Assembly (NCBI GenBank): GCA_018267215.1
Contig: JAFDYX010000013.1
Span: 46,685-110,684, forward strand
Length of the DNA stretch: 64,000 nt
Direction of reading: 5' to 3'
Source: Bacteroidota bacterium
GTDB taxonomy: Bacteria > Bacteroidota > Bacteroidia > Cytophagales > Cyclobacteriaceae
Part shown: positions 26,848 to 35,756 of the stretch, piece after piece
Layout of the letters: each line of letters starts with the position of its first letter
How positions within the stretch are numbered: position 1 is the first letter of the stretch
The notes under the pieces: model-generated
What the model saw: only the letters and a program-made list of their open reading frames with translations
Told to the model about the DNA's origin: nothing
Databases searched by the model: none
Translations under genes and position numbers: made by a program

Positions 26848-27186
26848 ATGGCCTATAAAGAAAAGGAAATAGAAAAACTCTACTACTCAATTGGTGAAGT
26901 AGCCGAGCAATTCAATGTGGCGCCATCGCTCATCCGCTTTTGGGAGTCCGAATTTGATATCATCCAGCCTAAAAAAAATAGAAAAGGCAATCGGCAGTTT
27001 ACTAAAGAGGATATTGACAACATCCGCACGATCTATCACTTGGTAAAACAAAAAGGATTTACCCTGCAAGGAGCAAAAGAAATGCTGAAAAATGATGAGC
27101 AGGCTGTGAAAGATAAGATGGAGATGTTTGAATCGCTCAGACGCATCCGCCAGTTTTTGGTAGAAGTGAGAGACAAACTGCAATAG
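26848..27186 (+). CDS. MerR family transcriptional regulator
   Basis: About 112 residues. The N-terminal winged helix reads YYSIGEVAEQFNVAPSLIRFWESEF, followed by the wing NRKGNRQFTKEDI, typical of MerR. The C-terminal part is a short helix region with no metal-binding Cys, so the effector is unknown. The ATG at 26848 is favoured over an ATG at 26713, which would add 45 residues foreign to the family; a TACTTTG sequence near 26803 could be its -7 element. It sits between the M23 pair and dprA, an arrangement often seen in Bacteroidota. Confidence 0.88.
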   Translation: MAYKEKEIEKLYYSIGEVAEQFNVAPSLIRFWESEFDIIQPKKNRKGNRQFTKEDIDNIRTIYHLVKQKGFTLQGAKEMLKNDEQAVKDKMEMFESLRRIRQFLVEVRDKLQ

Positions 27187-27245
27187 GCTCTTCTACCGAG
27201 TCTGTAACCGGCAACTCTGTCGGTCATCAGAATTAGCAACACACC

Positions 27246-28367
27246 ATGAATTCTCCCACACAAGAACATCTTTCATTTTTAGCACTGCACTTCGTTCCCG
27301 GTATTGGTAATTACTTAGTGAAGCAATTAGTCAGTTATTGCGGATCAGCAGAAGATGTTTTTACAATACCCAAAGGTAAGCTCCTCAAAATTCCCGGTAT
27401 CGGCCCTGTTACTGCCAGCGCTATTAAAGGCGGCTCTCCGATGCACGAAGCAGAAAAAGAATGGAGAAAGGCCGAGAAAGAAGAAACAGATATAATATTT
27501 TATACCGACAAGAGATTTCCTGATCGACTCAAAACTATAGAAGATGCCCCTTCTCTTCTATACTGCAAAGGGAACAGCCCTCTTAATGTCGAAAAATCTG
27601 TAGCCATCGTAGGTACACGGCAAGCTACCGAATATGGAAAAGAAATTGTTTCAAAAATTATAGAAGATCTAAAGCCTCACAGCCCTGTCATTATCAGTGG
27701 TCTGGCCTACGGCATAGACATACAAGCGCACAAACAAGCAATAAAAAATAATTTGCCCACCTGGGCTATCATGGGCAGCGGTATGGATATTATTTATCCA
27801 GTTGCCCACCACGAAACGGCAAAAAAAATAACTAGCCACGGTGCCTTGCTGACAGAAAATAGATTTGGCACAAAACCAGATGCCCACAACTTTCCTGCCC
27901 GCAACCGGATCATCGCAGGACTATGCGATGCACTGATAGTGGTGGAGGCTGCCGAAAAAGGTGGCGCACTGATTACAGCCGAAATTGCCAACAGCTACAA
28001 CAAAGATGTATTTGCCGTACCCGGTAGCCTAGGAAAAACATACTCGGAAGGTTGCAATAAACTAATCCGCAACAACAAGGCCACCATTTATACATCTATT
28101 AAAGATCTGGAGTACCTGATGAATTGGTCGGCAGATAGCGGAACATCGAAAAAAAAGAAAGAAAAAATAGACTTTACAGCCTGCTCAGCCGATGAACAAA
28201 AAATCTTATCTATCCTGCTAGCCAAAAATACGCCCATGATGATTGATGAATTGACAATCAAATCGGGTATCGCTCCCAGTCAGTTAGCATCTCTCCTGCT
28301 CAACTTAGAATTTAGCAACATCGTGAAGTCGCTCCCGGGCAAGCAATATGCCTTGGTTATCAACTAA
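27246..28367 (+). CDS. dprA: DNA-processing protein DprA
   Basis: A 373-residue protein that loads RecA on incoming single-stranded DNA during natural transformation. The N-terminus has a helix-hairpin-helix region (KIPGIGPVTASAI). The central Rossmann-like domain carries ISGLAYGIDIQAH, MGSGMDIIYP and FPARNRIIAGL, and the C-terminus (about 310-373) is a winged-helix DML1 domain. All family blocks are present, so the organism may be capable of DNA uptake or recombination. The stop is 17 bp from that of the convergent HMG-CoA lyase gene. Confidence 0.95.
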   Translation: MNSPTQEHLSFLALHFVPGIGNYLVKQLVSYCGSAEDVFTIPKGKLLKIPGIGPVTASAIKGGSPMHEAEKEWRKAEKEETDIIFYTDKRFPDRLKTIEDAPSLLYCKGNSPLNVEKSVAIVGTRQATEYGKEIVSKIIEDLKPHSPVIISGLAYGIDIQAHKQAIKNNLPTWAIMGSGMDIIYPVAHHETAKKITSHGALLTENRFGTKPDAHNFPARNRIIAGLCDALIVVEAAEKGGALITAEIANSYNKDVFAVPGSLGKTYSEGCNKLIRNNKATIYTSIKDLEYLMNWSADSGTSKKKKEKIDFTACSADEQKILSILLAKNTPMMIDELTIKSGIAPSQLASLLLNLEFSNIVKSLPGKQYALVIN

Positions 28368-28384
28368 GTTCGCTTACTTAAATA

Positions 28385-29242
28385 TTATGAATGGTTAACC
28401 GGAAATATTTCTTCGGCTAAGGTTAGCGCTTTCGAAAAATGTGTTTGGTCCAATTCCAAATTAATGCCCCGCTCAGTCAAGTAGGCTATTATATTTTCTG
28501 TGGCAATATTTCCTACCAGTTCATCTTCGGCCATCGGGCAGCCGCCAAAACCTTTTATTGCTCCATCAAAGCGCTGGCACCCGGCTTGCCAGGCTGCACT
28601 GATTTTTTCTGTGGCCGTGGCAGGGTTGGAGTGCAGGTGAGCACCAAACTCAATTTCGGGGAAGCGTGCTACTAATGTTTTAAACAAATAAGTGATCTGG
28701 CCGGAAGTAGAAACACCGATGGTATCGGCCAATGAAATAATCGTAATACCTAAAGCAGATAACTTCTCCGAAAATTCTTCTACGATGCCTACATCATACG
28801 CATCGCCATAGGGATTGCCAAAACCCATGCTGATGTACGTTACCAATGTGCGCTTCTTCTTTTCGCACTTTTGTTGAATGGCTTCCACTGTTATCATGGC
28901 TTCTGCAATGGATTTATTTGTATTTCGATGTTGAAAAGTTTCTGAAATAGAGAGCGGAAAACCCAAGTAGTCAATTTCCTCAAAGGTCAATGCATCATCG
29001 GCACCTCTTTCGTTGGCCACAATGGCAAGCAGTTTCGATTTTGAGTTCTTCCGATCCAGTTGCTTTAACACATCGGCTGTATCGCGCAATTGAGGTATAG
29101 CTTTGGGCGATACAAAGCTTCCAAAATCAATCGTATCGAAGCCGACTTTTAATAATTGGTTGATGTAAGCTGCTTTTTGGGTGGTTGGAATAAATTTTTC
29201 CAAGCCTTGCATAGCATCGCGCGGGCATTCGATGATTTTCAT
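28385..29242 (-). CDS. Hydroxymethylglutaryl-CoA lyase
   Basis: A 285-residue TIM-barrel enzyme cleaving HMG-CoA into acetoacetate and acetyl-CoA, the last step of leucine breakdown. The N-terminal ECPRDAMQGLEK contains the metal-binding Asp, GAHLHSN the metal-binding histidines, and the signature loop FGGCPMAEDELVGN holds the catalytic Cys. Length is a little under the usual 300. TAATTTG, a slightly short -7 box, lies six bases before the ATG. murB diverges. Confidence 0.92.
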   Translation of the reverse strand: MKIIECPRDAMQGLEKFIPTTQKAAYINQLLKVGFDTIDFGSFVSPKAIPQLRDTADVLKQLDRKNSKSKLLAIVANERGADDALTFEEIDYLGFPLSISETFQHRNTNKSIAEAMITVEAIQQKCEKKKRTLVTYISMGFGNPYGDAYDVGIVEEFSEKLSALGITIISLADTIGVSTSGQITYLFKTLVARFPEIEFGAHLHSNPATATEKISAAWQAGCQRFDGAIKGFGGCPMAEDELVGNIATENIIAYLTERGINLELDQTHFSKALTLAEEIFPVNHS

Positions 29243-29293
29243 CCGTGCAAATTACGGATTTCAATTTCTTTTAGCTCAAATTTGCCATCTCAA

Positions 29294-29301
29294 TATATTT
29301 G
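29294..29301 (+). promoter_or_regulatory. TATATTTG -7 box directly before murB
   Basis: A perfect TAnnTTTG box that ends six bases before the murB ATG at 29308. It overlaps the alternative TTG start at 29299, which argues that the ATG is the true start and that the mRNA is nearly leaderless. No TTG is found at -33. Confidence 0.5.
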
Positions 29302-29307
29302 TACCCC

Positions 29308-30327
29308 ATGAAGATCGATAAAAACATAAGCATTAAACCTTATAATACATTCGGCATTGACTGCCTAGCCTCTTATTTCTGCGAATTATCCTCACTCACT
29401 GACCTGCAAGAACTCATCGCCAGCGACTTATTCAAAAAAGAAAAGCACCTGATTCTGGGGCGGGGCAGCAATGTGCTGTTCACAAAAGATTTTGAAGGAA
29501 TCGTAATCCACAATTCCATCAAAGGAATAGTAATAGATGCTGAAGAAGAAGACTACATACACCTTCGGGTGAACTCAGGCGAGTTGTGGCATGATCTGGT
29601 GATGTATTGTGTACGTCATCAATGGGGTGGTGTAGAAAATTTATCATTGATACCCGGCACAGTAGGTGCAGCACCTATTCAAAACATCGGAGCTTATGGT
29701 GTAGAGGTGAAAGATGTCATTGAAAAAGTAGAAGTAATTGATCTCCACAACGGCCACACACGTGTGTTAAGTAAAGAAGAATGTAAGTTTGGCTATCGCG
29801 AAAGTGTGTTTAAGCACGAACGAGAAAAAAATTTTTTTATTTCAAGTGTTACTTTAACGTTGACAAAAAAAAATCATCGTTTCACTACTTCCTACGGAGC
29901 ATTGAACAGCACACTCAATCAGATGAATCATGGAGTACAAACTCTGCAAGCAATCAGTGAAGCTGTGATCAAAATCAGAACAGAAAAATTACCCGACCAC
30001 CAAGCAATGGGCAATGCAGGGAGCTTTTTTAAGAACCCTGAAATCAGCGAGAGTTTATTTCAAAAAATAAAAGAGCAGTATCCTTCCATACCATTCTATC
30101 CTGCTGCCAATCAGCAAGTTAAAGTGCCTGCGGGCTGGCTAATTGAGCAATGCGGATGGAAAGGAAAAAGAATAGGAGATGCCGGTGTGCATGCTCATCA
30201 AGCTTTGGTGTTAATTAATTATGGTCATGCCAGTGGAGAAGAAATTTTTTCGCTTTCTAAAAAAATTTCAGTGTCAGTAAAAGAAAAATTTTCTATCACA
30301 CTCACACCTGAAGTGAACATTTTTTAA
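29308..30327 (+). CDS. murB: UDP-N-acetylenolpyruvoylglucosamine reductase
   Basis: About 339 residues. Reduces UDP-GlcNAc-enolpyruvate to UDP-MurNAc in peptidoglycan synthesis, using FAD and NADPH. The FAD-binding part has LGRGSNVLFT and LIPGTVGAAPIQNIGAYG; the catalytic Ser is in GNAGSFFKNP. The length and the extra domain around 200-250 match type I MurB enzymes. The ATG at 29308 is chosen over a TTG three codons upstream. It diverges from the HMG-CoA lyase gene. Confidence 0.95.
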   Translation: MKIDKNISIKPYNTFGIDCLASYFCELSSLTDLQELIASDLFKKEKHLILGRGSNVLFTKDFEGIVIHNSIKGIVIDAEEEDYIHLRVNSGELWHDLVMYCVRHQWGGVENLSLIPGTVGAAPIQNIGAYGVEVKDVIEKVEVIDLHNGHTRVLSKEECKFGYRESVFKHEREKNFFISSVTLTLTKKNHRFTTSYGALNSTLNQMNHGVQTLQAISEAVIKIRTEKLPDHQAMGNAGSFFKNPEISESLFQKIKEQYPSIPFYPAANQQVKVPAGWLIEQCGWKGKRIGDAGVHAHQALVLINYGHASGEEIFSLSKKISVSVKEKFSITLTPEVNIF

Positions 30328-30476
30328 TTCAATATCTGAACAATTTTATTTTGTTCATCTTGAAAAAATCTTTGTGGAATATTTTTTGACAACTAAAAAT
30401 TTTTTGCTCAAAATTTTTGCAGATTAATTTTTTATTATACCTTTCGATCAGTTTTAAACAAAATTATTAAAACGCT

Positions 30477-30542
30477 ATGGCAAAAAAACCCGCTAAGAAA
30501 GCAGCTAAGAAAGCTAAGAAAGCTGCTAAGAAGAAGAAGTAA
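30477..30542 (+). CDS. 21-residue lysine- and alanine-rich peptide (histone-tail-like)
   Basis: The frame ATG to TAA encodes MAKKPAKKAAKKAKKAAKKK plus one more Lys: 13 lysines, 6 alanines and one proline. This composition matches the KKA-repeat tails of bacterial H1/Hc-like proteins, suggesting DNA or RNA binding. It has an isolated position with a strong terminator at 30566-30597 and an AT-rich leader, so it behaves like an independent transcription unit. Because of its size I cannot exclude that it is a short RNA gene with a chance frame. Confidence 0.65.
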   Translation: MAKKPAKKAAKKAKKAAKKKK

Positions 30543-30565
30543 TCAGCAACGCTGATACTTTTAGA

Positions 30566-30597
30566 AAGGGAAGCAATCCAGGATCGCTTCCCTTTTT
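30566..30597 (+). terminator. Terminator after the lysine-rich peptide
   Basis: AAGGGAAGC (30566-30574) pairs with GCTTCCCTT (30586-30594), followed by a T-run. Confidence 0.8.
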
Positions 30598-30638
30598 CTT
30601 TTTCACACAAGTCATCCGGCAAAAAAATATTTTAGAAA

Positions 30639-30676
30639 AGAAGAGGCTCATCAAAAAAAAATGATGAGCCTCTTCT
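30639..30676 (-). terminator. Terminator of the DUF3078 gene
   Basis: A perfect 15-bp stem (30639-30653 with 30662-30676) closes an A8 loop. On the minus strand it is followed by TTTTCT, so it ends the transcript from 31613. Confidence 0.8.
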
Positions 30677-30698
30677 CATTTATCGTTTACGACAAAAT

Positions 30699-31613
30699 TT
30701 ATTTTTTATCGGCAAAATTTTGAAAGGTGTACAGCATGCCGAACGAAAAAGCCTGACTTAGTTGTGCGCTGCTATCTTGATTGCGGTCGTACAAGAAAAT
30801 GGTACCGAAGTTTAAATTAAAAAACCTACCGATTTTAGCCGTCAAGTTAAGATCAACCCGGTGAAATAATTGGTCGGGCGATAGTTTCTGATAGTCGGCA
30901 AATAAAATATAACGCCATTTCAGGTTCACGTTTTTAAAAATGTCCTTATCAAATTCAGTCAGCATCTGAAATGCCAACCACTCCATGCGTGCCGTGCGGT
31001 TAGGGCTCAGGCCGTAGGGTGTTGGGTTATCTACATTAATAAACCGCCTCACATCGTTAACAATCGTCAGGCGGGGAGCTAAAGGAGAAAGCCTTACCTT
31101 AAAGTAGCTGACCGGGTGGTATTCGAAACCCACGGCAGTGGTAATAAATGCTGGAGCGAAGAGATCGGATAAAGCTACCAGCGAATCTGCTCCTGCTTTG
31201 GATTTTAAATATTTATAGCCCATCGCAAATTGCGAAAGCAAGTTGGCGGAAACTGCCAAGTCCCATTTTTTATTTAGTGAGCGCCCATACTTACTGTCAA
31301 TAAAAACACGATCCAGTGTTTTGCGATAACCTAAGCCCTGGTTGTTAACCATTCCGTACTGAAAATCAAATTCATTGTCCCACGAACCGCGCTTGCCCTT
31401 ATAATTTGCTTTGTAATTTAGAAAAGCAGTTAACCCGACTGAGTTAATGCCACCGGCCTTCCAGTTAGAAGAGAAGGTAGCCTGATTCATGTTAAATCCG
31501 GCTCTAAATGATTTTTTCCATTTCGTCAGTGTATCTACTTTAACAATTTGGCCATGGAGAAAGCCTGAGCAGAAGAAAATAAAAACAAAAAAAGGCAGTA
31601 AAATCCGCTTCAT
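30699..31613 (-). CDS. DUF3078 outer-membrane-type protein
   Basis: A 304-residue secreted protein. A signal peptide covers about residues 1-21 (ending SGFLHGQ). The mature part begins with KWKKSFRAGFNMNQATFSSNW and consists of amphipathic beta strands alternating with short turns, ending in an aromatic strand, as expected for an outer-membrane barrel. DUF3078 proteins are found mainly in Bacteroidota and have no known substrate. It is a single-gene unit with its own terminator. Confidence 0.85.
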   Translation of the reverse strand: MKRILLPFFVFIFFCSGFLHGQIVKVDTLTKWKKSFRAGFNMNQATFSSNWKAGGINSVGLTAFLNYKANYKGKRGSWDNEFDFQYGMVNNQGLGYRKTLDRVFIDSKYGRSLNKKWDLAVSANLLSQFAMGYKYLKSKAGADSLVALSDLFAPAFITTAVGFEYHPVSYFKVRLSPLAPRLTIVNDVRRFINVDNPTPYGLSPNRTARMEWLAFQMLTEFDKDIFKNVNLKWRYILFADYQKLSPDQLFHRVDLNLTAKIGRFFNLNFGTIFLYDRNQDSSAQLSQAFSFGMLYTFQNFADKK

Positions 31614-31639
31614 ACAGAAATAGGGTTTGGTTAATCCTG

Positions 31640-31647
31640 CAAAAATA
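31640..31647 (-). promoter_or_regulatory. TATTTTTG -7 box upstream of the DUF3078 gene
   Basis: On the minus strand a perfect TAnnTTTG box, about 26 bases before the ATG at 31613. No TTG partner was confirmed. Confidence 0.4.
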
Positions 31648-31675
31648 ATAACTAAACCCTAATAAAGGGAAGAAC

Positions 31676-32095
31676 CTAAATATTGCTGAGCTTAATCTCG
31701 TCTAAAGCAATCTCGGTGAGTGGCTTGGTAATGAATTTGATAACGTGATTGTTGTTAACAATCTTATCAATATCGCGTTTGTTGTCGGAACTGGAGAGGA
31801 TGATCACTTTGCACTTATTGCGCACCAGTTCATTGAATTTTTCGAATTCATATAAAAAAACGAAGCCATCAACAATCGGCATGTTAATATCCAAAAAAAT
31901 GATACTGGGAAGATTTTCAGCGCTGTGTTCGTACTGCTTGAGGTAATCTAAAGCGCCTTTGCCCGAACTTTTTACCTCTACCCGATTGGCAAACTTGGTA
32001 ATTTCTATGATACGCTTGCTGATAAAGTTATCTGTGTCGTTATCATCCACCAACATAACAATGTCCAACGTCTTAACACTTGTGCCAGCCAGCAT
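31676..32095 (-). CDS. Stand-alone response regulator receiver protein
   Basis: A 139-residue single CheY-like domain. The acidic pocket is VDDND near residue 16-20, the phospho-acceptor Asp is in FLDINMP, and the switch Ser/Thr and Lys are in ILSSSDNKRD and FITKPL. There is no output domain. The type with MLVDDNDTDNFISKRI is common in Bacteroidota and pairs with an unlinked kinase. No kinase gene is adjacent, so the partner is unknown. Confidence 0.9.
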   Translation of the reverse strand: MLAGTSVKTLDIVMLVDDNDTDNFISKRIIEITKFANRVEVKSSGKGALDYLKQYEHSAENLPSIIFLDINMPIVDGFVFLYEFEKFNELVRNKCKVIILSSSDNKRDIDKIVNNNHVIKFITKPLTEIALDEIKLSNI

Positions 32096-32227
32096 TTTAT
32101 AGAATAATTCGTTATCTGGAATATTTAGTTCGACAAAAATATTATTTTTTTATCGAACGGACAGGGTTTGTACAATAATATAACTGGTTGACGTAAGTAT
32201 TTTTTAGAAAATGAAGAAAAATGCAGG

Positions 32228-33841
32228 TTACTTTTTCAGGATTCGTAATTTTTCGCCTACAGAAACAGAGAGCGATGATTTACTATTCCAGTCCATCAGC
32301 TCTTTGATGGTGGCTCCGTTCTGCCGAGCAATGCTGTATAAGGTATCTGAAGCCTTTACGGTGTAAATAAACTCCTGTGGTTTGTCTCCCTTAAGTGTAT
32401 CCGTAGTGTCCTTGGGTAGGTTGTATGTTTTTTTTATATCAGTGCTTACAGAATCTGTCTTTTCAGTTTTTTTAAATGATTCTATCTTTTTACTGTCATC
32501 ATCGTCTTTGACAATCTTCGTTTGTGATTGATGGTCAGGCCAATTGAAACTCTCGTTACTCAACTCAGCAACAGAACCCGTATCATTTATTGTTGACACT
32601 TCGGGAATAGAAACCGGCTTTTCTTCCATCCGCGATTTGGGATCGAGCCTGACTAAAGTACCGGCCGGAATCAGTCCTTTGTCTATATCTGGGTTCAGTC
32701 TTTTCAGGTTTTTGATCCTGACACCAAACTGCTGGCTTACTGCCCAAAGGTCATCGCCTAATTTGGTCTTGTAGATACCCGTTGTATTTTTTTTCTTTTT
32801 CTTCTGGGCAAAATAAACCTCTCCGGGTTTTACTTCGTGATCTATGGCTATATCATTGAAGCTGATAAACTTCGATACATCAATATTGGCACGCAAGGCC
32901 AGGCTTGCAACTGTTTCCGTTTGGCCGGCTACCAAGGCATTCAATCCGTTAATGCTCCGATACTGCTCGATAGCTGTGGTGGCTTTGGCAACTGGCACAG
33001 CCTTAGATGCCTTAGCGGAATTGATCACCAGATTATTAAAATCTGTCAGCACCGTCCCGTTCGGAATCATCACCGCATAACGCTTGTCTCCGGGTACAAT
33101 ACCTTGCTTGGCCCACTTGTTGTATTCCTGTAACAGTTCGCTGTCAATGGCCACTTCACCGGCCAGCATACTCAGTTTTTTATCTGATGTCTCATACAGA
33201 TTAACACGTAGTTTAGGTTCTCCTTGTGTGGCGTTCTCAAAAGCAATTTTGTGTGCCAGATATTTTTTTATGTACCAATACGTATCAGACGAGATGAGCA
33301 TGTGGCTATCGCCATTGTATTTGTCACCTACCGAGCGTCTGACACCCCCCGCACCCATTTGGTATGCCTGCAGAGCCAAGAGCCAATTATTGAAATAGGT
33401 ATTGTTTTGTTTCAGATAGCGGGCAGCCCCGCGCGAAGCGGAAACGATGTTCATTCGCTCATCTACTTCATCATCTACCCGAAGCCCCATGGACTTGGCT
33501 GTAAAATCTTTAAACTGCCAGAAGCCTACTGCATTAGAAACTGAAACAGCATCGGGCACCAACGCGCTCTCTTGCAGGCAGAGATATTTAAAATCCAGCG
33601 GGAGGTTTTCTTCTGAAAATATTTTTTCGATGATGGGAAAGTAGGTTTTAGCGCGTTCCACTTTCATATCAAAGTAGCGGCCTGGCCTCGTTAACGCATC
33701 CACATCCTGCTGGATTTCGCGCCTGGCATCATCGCGAATGGTAAGCGACATGCCGGCAAAGTGCATTTTGTGGGGCACTTCAGGAGTTTGGGCGTATGAG
33801 GCAGCCACTCCGCAAACGAGTATTGCTGCAAAAAATCTCAT
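32228..33841 (-). CDS. Lytic transglycosylase with LysM domains (MltD-like)
   Basis: A 537-residue exported enzyme. A signal peptide covers about residues 1-17. The SLT domain (about 60-215) has the catalytic Glu in CLQESALVPDAVS and the GFWQF block of family 1 transglycosylases, which cut the glycan strand of peptidoglycan. Two LysM peptidoglycan-binding domains follow at about 350-400 and 490-535, separated by a low-complexity Lys/Ser/Asp-rich linker (about 410-490). The O-methyltransferase gene upstream on this strand ends 19 bp before its start. Confidence 0.92.
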   Translation of the reverse strand: MRFFAAILVCGVAASYAQTPEVPHKMHFAGMSLTIRDDARREIQQDVDALTRPGRYFDMKVERAKTYFPIIEKIFSEENLPLDFKYLCLQESALVPDAVSVSNAVGFWQFKDFTAKSMGLRVDDEVDERMNIVSASRGAARYLKQNNTYFNNWLLALQAYQMGAGGVRRSVGDKYNGDSHMLISSDTYWYIKKYLAHKIAFENATQGEPKLRVNLYETSDKKLSMLAGEVAIDSELLQEYNKWAKQGIVPGDKRYAVMIPNGTVLTDFNNLVINSAKASKAVPVAKATTAIEQYRSINGLNALVAGQTETVASLALRANIDVSKFISFNDIAIDHEVKPGEVYFAQKKKKKNTTGIYKTKLGDDLWAVSQQFGVRIKNLKRLNPDIDKGLIPAGTLVRLDPKSRMEEKPVSIPEVSTINDTGSVAELSNESFNWPDHQSQTKIVKDDDDSKKIESFKKTEKTDSVSTDIKKTYNLPKDTTDTLKGDKPQEFIYTVKASDTLYSIARQNGATIKELMDWNSKSSLSVSVGEKLRILKK

Positions 33842-33859
33842 CGCAGCAAAGATAACAAA

Positions 33860-34495
33860 TTACTTTTTACGGATAAGCATGATGCCATCGCGCAGGGAGA
33901 GTAATAAATTTTCTACCCGTGGGTCATCCTGAATTTTTTTATTAAAAGCCAATATCGCTTGTGTGTCTTTATCTGGTTTGGAAGCCACTACCTTTCCGCT
34001 CCACAAGACATTATCAGCCAGAATTACACCACCCGGTTTAACTTTGCCAATAACCAAATCAAAGTATAAAGAATAATTTTCTTTATCGGCATCAATAAAG
34101 ACCAGATCAAATGTTTCATTCAGTGTAGGAATGATTTGCCGCGCATCTCCCACGCGGTAATCAATTTTATCAGACAGGCTGGATTCACCGAAATAGTTTC
34201 TGACTTTCTTTTCCAACTCAGCGTTGATATCAATCGTGATGATTTTTCCGTTATCGCGTAAGCCTTCGGCCAGACAAATAGCAGAGTAGCCGGTATAAGT
34301 ACCTATTTCCAAAATATTTTCTGGTTGCAACAATTTACTGATCATAGAAAGGAAACGCCCCTGCACATGGCCGGAGAGCATCCGGGGTTTGAGCACATTT
34401 GCGTGAGTATCGCGGTTTATTTTTTTTAACAACGCGGGCTCTTCACAGGTGTGCGCTTCTATGTACCGTTGAATGGCTATGTCTGAAAAATCCAT
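33860..34495 (-). CDS. SAM-dependent O-methyltransferase (COMT-like)
   Basis: A 211-residue class I methyltransferase. The SAM-binding motif is EIGTYTGYSAICLAEGL, followed by the acidic ITIDIN and FDLVFIDADKENY, which supplies a metal-binding Asp as in catechol/caffeoyl-CoA O-methyltransferases. The acceptor is unknown. It lies between the M16 peptidase gene and the transglycosylase gene on the same strand with short gaps, so they may share a transcript. Confidence 0.9.
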   Translation of the reverse strand: MDFSDIAIQRYIEAHTCEEPALLKKINRDTHANVLKPRMLSGHVQGRFLSMISKLLQPENILEIGTYTGYSAICLAEGLRDNGKIITIDINAELEKKVRNYFGESSLSDKIDYRVGDARQIIPTLNETFDLVFIDADKENYSLYFDLVIGKVKPGGVILADNVLWSGKVVASKPDKDTQAILAFNKKIQDDPRVENLLLSLRDGIMLIRKK

Positions 34496-34515
34496 TATTT
34501 ATTTTAGCATTCTCT

Positions 34516-35748
34516 CTATTTATCACGTATTTTTAAAATACTCAATAGCTGTTCATCAAACATTTCATTGGCCAAGTTTCGCAGATCGGTGGCAGTTGTA
34601 TTTTTTACTTTATTGAAAATTTCATCGAGCGATGTAATCCTATCTAAGTCTAACAGGTTGCGGGCCATCATCATCATAAAGGCACTATTGTTTTCTTCGG
34701 CCATGGCAATTTGCCCCAAAATTTGTTCTTTGGATGACGTTAATTGCTTCACGCCCAACTTGTCGTTCCGGAGTTTCCTTAGCTCTTGTTTCACTAACTC
34801 AATGCTGCGATCCAACTGGGTAGGTTCCGTGCCAAAATTAATAACAAACAAGCCTGTGTCGGTAAAGGGAACAAACTGCGCCCCGATGCTGTAAACAAAG
34901 CCATACTTCTCGCGCAATGCCAAATTCAGGCGCGAGTTCATGCCTCCGCCTCCTAAAATATTGGCCAGCATAAAAAAAGGTGTGCGCTGCGGGTGCCTCA
35001 GGTGGAGAGCCGGACGCCCCATAGCACAACGCGCCTGCTTGACAGGACGCTGCAGTGAAACTTGCTTCGGGCGATAGCCGGCAAATTTTTTTCTCTTTGT
35101 CATCGCCTTCATCTCCGGCACACGCCCCAGATATTTTTCTGCCAACTGTACTACCTGGGTCATCGGCACATTACCGACACTCGAAAAAACAATTTTGTGG
35201 GTGTTGAGATGCTGCCTGATAAAGGTTTGAAAATCTTTACGCTTAAATTTTTGCACCGTTTCTTTTCTGCCGAGGATGTTCATGCCCATAGAGTGCCCTG
35301 CGAAAACCAAAGAATCAAATTCATCCTGAAGCAGGTCGTCCGGGTCATCGTAATACATAGCCATTTCTTCGAGGATGACATGGCGCTCGCGGTTGATCTG
35401 CAATACGGGGAAGATGGAATCAAAAGTGATGTCTGTTAATAATTCCACGGCACGTTCAAAATACTCATCGCGCAAAGCGGCATAAAAGAGTATCTTTTCT
35501 TTGTCGGTAAATGCGTTCAGTTCGCCTCCGAGCGACTCGAGGCGGTTTAAGATATGAAATGCTTTTCTTTTCCGGGTGCCTTTGAAAGCCATGTGTTCCC
35601 AAAAATGAGCAATACCCTGATTGGTTAATGTTTCATCGCGGCTGCCAATATCGAGCATGATGCCACAGTGTACGATCTTGGTTGTGGTAACATGGTTGTG
35701 TACTACCCGTATGCCGTTCTTTAAAGTATGTATTTGATATTCGCGCAT
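34516..35748 (-). CDS. M16 family zinc peptidase
   Basis: About 410 residues, one pitrilysin-type unit. The inverted zinc motif HxxEH is HFWEH at residues 48-52, and the distal glutamate lies in the segment after RAVELLTD. The C-terminal inactive half includes the LREKYGFVYSIGA block. The ATG at 35748 is preferred to a TTG two codons upstream. It follows the saccharopine dehydrogenase gene after a few bases. Function: probably degradation of small peptides or processing of exported proteins; no signal peptide is seen. Confidence 0.9.
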   Translation of the reverse strand: MREYQIHTLKNGIRVVHNHVTTTKIVHCGIMLDIGSRDETLTNQGIAHFWEHMAFKGTRKRKAFHILNRLESLGGELNAFTDKEKILFYAALRDEYFERAVELLTDITFDSIFPVLQINRERHVILEEMAMYYDDPDDLLQDEFDSLVFAGHSMGMNILGRKETVQKFKRKDFQTFIRQHLNTHKIVFSSVGNVPMTQVVQLAEKYLGRVPEMKAMTKRKKFAGYRPKQVSLQRPVKQARCAMGRPALHLRHPQRTPFFMLANILGGGGMNSRLNLALREKYGFVYSIGAQFVPFTDTGLFVINFGTEPTQLDRSIELVKQELRKLRNDKLGVKQLTSSKEQILGQIAMAEENNSAFMMMMARNLLDLDRITSLDEIFNKVKNTTATDLRNLANEMFDEQLLSILKIRDK

Positions 35749-35756
35749 GTTCAATC

